Below, in pieces: positions 39,303 through 39,680 of a DNA stretch of 39,680 nt. A program made the translations under genes and the position numbers. Under the pieces are notes generated by a model. The model made no database searches and was not told the DNA's origin. It was given only the letters and a program-made list of their open reading frames with translations. Source of the DNA: DASQGA01 sp038209555 (GTDB lineage Bacteria > Actinomycetota > Thermoleophilia > Gaiellales > Gaiellaceae); the NCBI GenBank assembly GCA_038209555.1, contig JBBQXP010000020.1:1-39680 (forward strand). Direction: 5' to 3'. Numbering within the stretch: position 1 is the first letter of the stretch; every line of letters begins with the position of its first letter.

Positions 39303-39494
39303 TTATCCCTGGCGAACTCCAACGCGTTCGCGCTCGTCGTCTGAAAGGTACGTCCCGCTCAATTGACGCTCGAACATCTGCTGGACGGCGGCGTCCGTCC
39401 AGCGGTCCGCGCGAGATCCAAGAATGGAGGCTGAGAAGCCTACGATTGTTGCTAGCAGCGAAAGAGCGATGTAGATGGTGAGACCGATAACCAT
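39303..39494 (-). CDS. Small membrane protein, unknown function
   Basis: A 63-residue ORF with one clear N-terminal transmembrane helix (MVIGLTIYIALSLLATIVGF) and a polar C-terminal part with DRWTDAAVQQMFERQLSG. No family recognised. Base use around it is less GC-rich than elsewhere in the window. Confidence 0.5.
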   Translation of the reverse strand: MVIGLTIYIALSLLATIVGFSASILGSRADRWTDAAVQQMFERQLSGTYLSDDERERVGVRQG

Positions 39495-39637
39495 TGAGTT
39501 CAGCGTAGATCTCGACTGCGCCTCCAGGGGTTACAACTTCGTAGTCATCCGGCCGCGGGCTGGATAACACGGTTTTTGCGGAGGGCAGTTGCCCGCAGGC
39601 TCGCTGATTAGAGCGGAAACCCGCATAGACAGCGGCA

Positions 39638-39680
39638 CGCGCCTGGCAGGATTCGAACCTGCGACCCGCGGATTAGAAGT
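39638..39680 (-). tRNA. tRNA-Arg (anticodon UCU), 3' part
   Basis: On the minus strand: anticodon loop CTTCTAA (anticodon TCT), variable region, T-arm GCAGGTTCGAATCCTGC, acceptor strand CAGGCGC and discriminator G at 39638. The 5' half lies beyond base 39680. Confidence 0.9.

Noticed and set aside
1..39680. CRISPR arrays, transposase or IS elements, rRNA
   Set aside because: No regularly spaced direct repeats of CRISPR size, no transposase motifs and no rRNA-like sequence were seen.

Overview
The window is a GC-rich chromosomal segment, about two thirds G+C, with dense and often overlapping genes (ATGA/GTGA junctions), frequent GTG starts and strong GC3 bias. Gene content (FabI, eukaryote-like IleRS, IspH, a five-GAF sensor kinase, a CtaG-type oxidase assembly protein, an actinobacterial-style tRNA-inserted island) suggests an aerobic or facultative actinobacterium, perhaps from a deep lineage such as Thermoleophilia. 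That placement is inference; no rRNA or marker set is present.

Layout. 1-8.6 kb: the start of an SDR gene, fabI, a coiled-coil protein, then a leftward cluster ridA - GCS2-type carboxylate-amine ligase - peroxiredoxin - polytopic membrane protein. Next come a serine hydrolase, a cNMP-binding protein coupled to a tiny acidic protein, a Nudix hydrolase and thioredoxin. 8.7-18.4 kb: ileS, ispH, a large sensor kinase with its response regulator, and an EamA transporter. 18.4-24.9 kb: tRNA-Pro, a nucleotidyltransferase-like gene, then an IclR regulator followed by a glycine-reductase-like cluster (GrdE-like, GrdB, GrdC, thioredoxin, GrdA). 24.96-25.86 kb: CtaG and tRNA-Gly. 25.81-35.83 kb: an integrated element of about 10 kb bounded by a 45-bp duplication of the tRNA-Gly 3' half. 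35.84-39.68 kb: cupin, small protein, GNAT, AI-2E transporter, RTX-repeat protein, small ORFs and the 3' part of tRNA-Arg.

Main result: three genes have an in-frame UGA at exactly the catalytic position where the family carries Sec or Cys. They are the peroxiredoxin (UGA 4183-4185, minus strand), GrdB (UGA 22423-22425) and GrdA (UGA 24607-24609). Ordinary ORF calling truncates or loses all three. The first two have good hairpins about 12 nt after the UGA. The organism therefore very probably decodes UGA as selenocysteine; selA/B/C/D would lie outside this window.

The Grd cluster departs from the clostridial type. The GrdE-like subunit has no Cys at the site that is cleaved to form the pyruvoyl group. 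No GrdD (acetyl-phosphate-forming) gene is present. GrdB has UGTGTRC in place of the usual UGTCTRC. It may reduce a substrate that does not need Schiff-base activation and release its acyl group differently; this is inference.

The 10-kb element carries a tyrosine integrase, an excisionase-like HTH protein, small and large terminase and a PD-(D/E)XK nuclease fused to a RAMA domain, but no recognisable portal, capsid or tail genes. This resembles a phage satellite or a heavily reduced prophage. It has a structure-rich gene-free region and two strong rightward terminators with no matching rightward gene, which suggests small RNAs.
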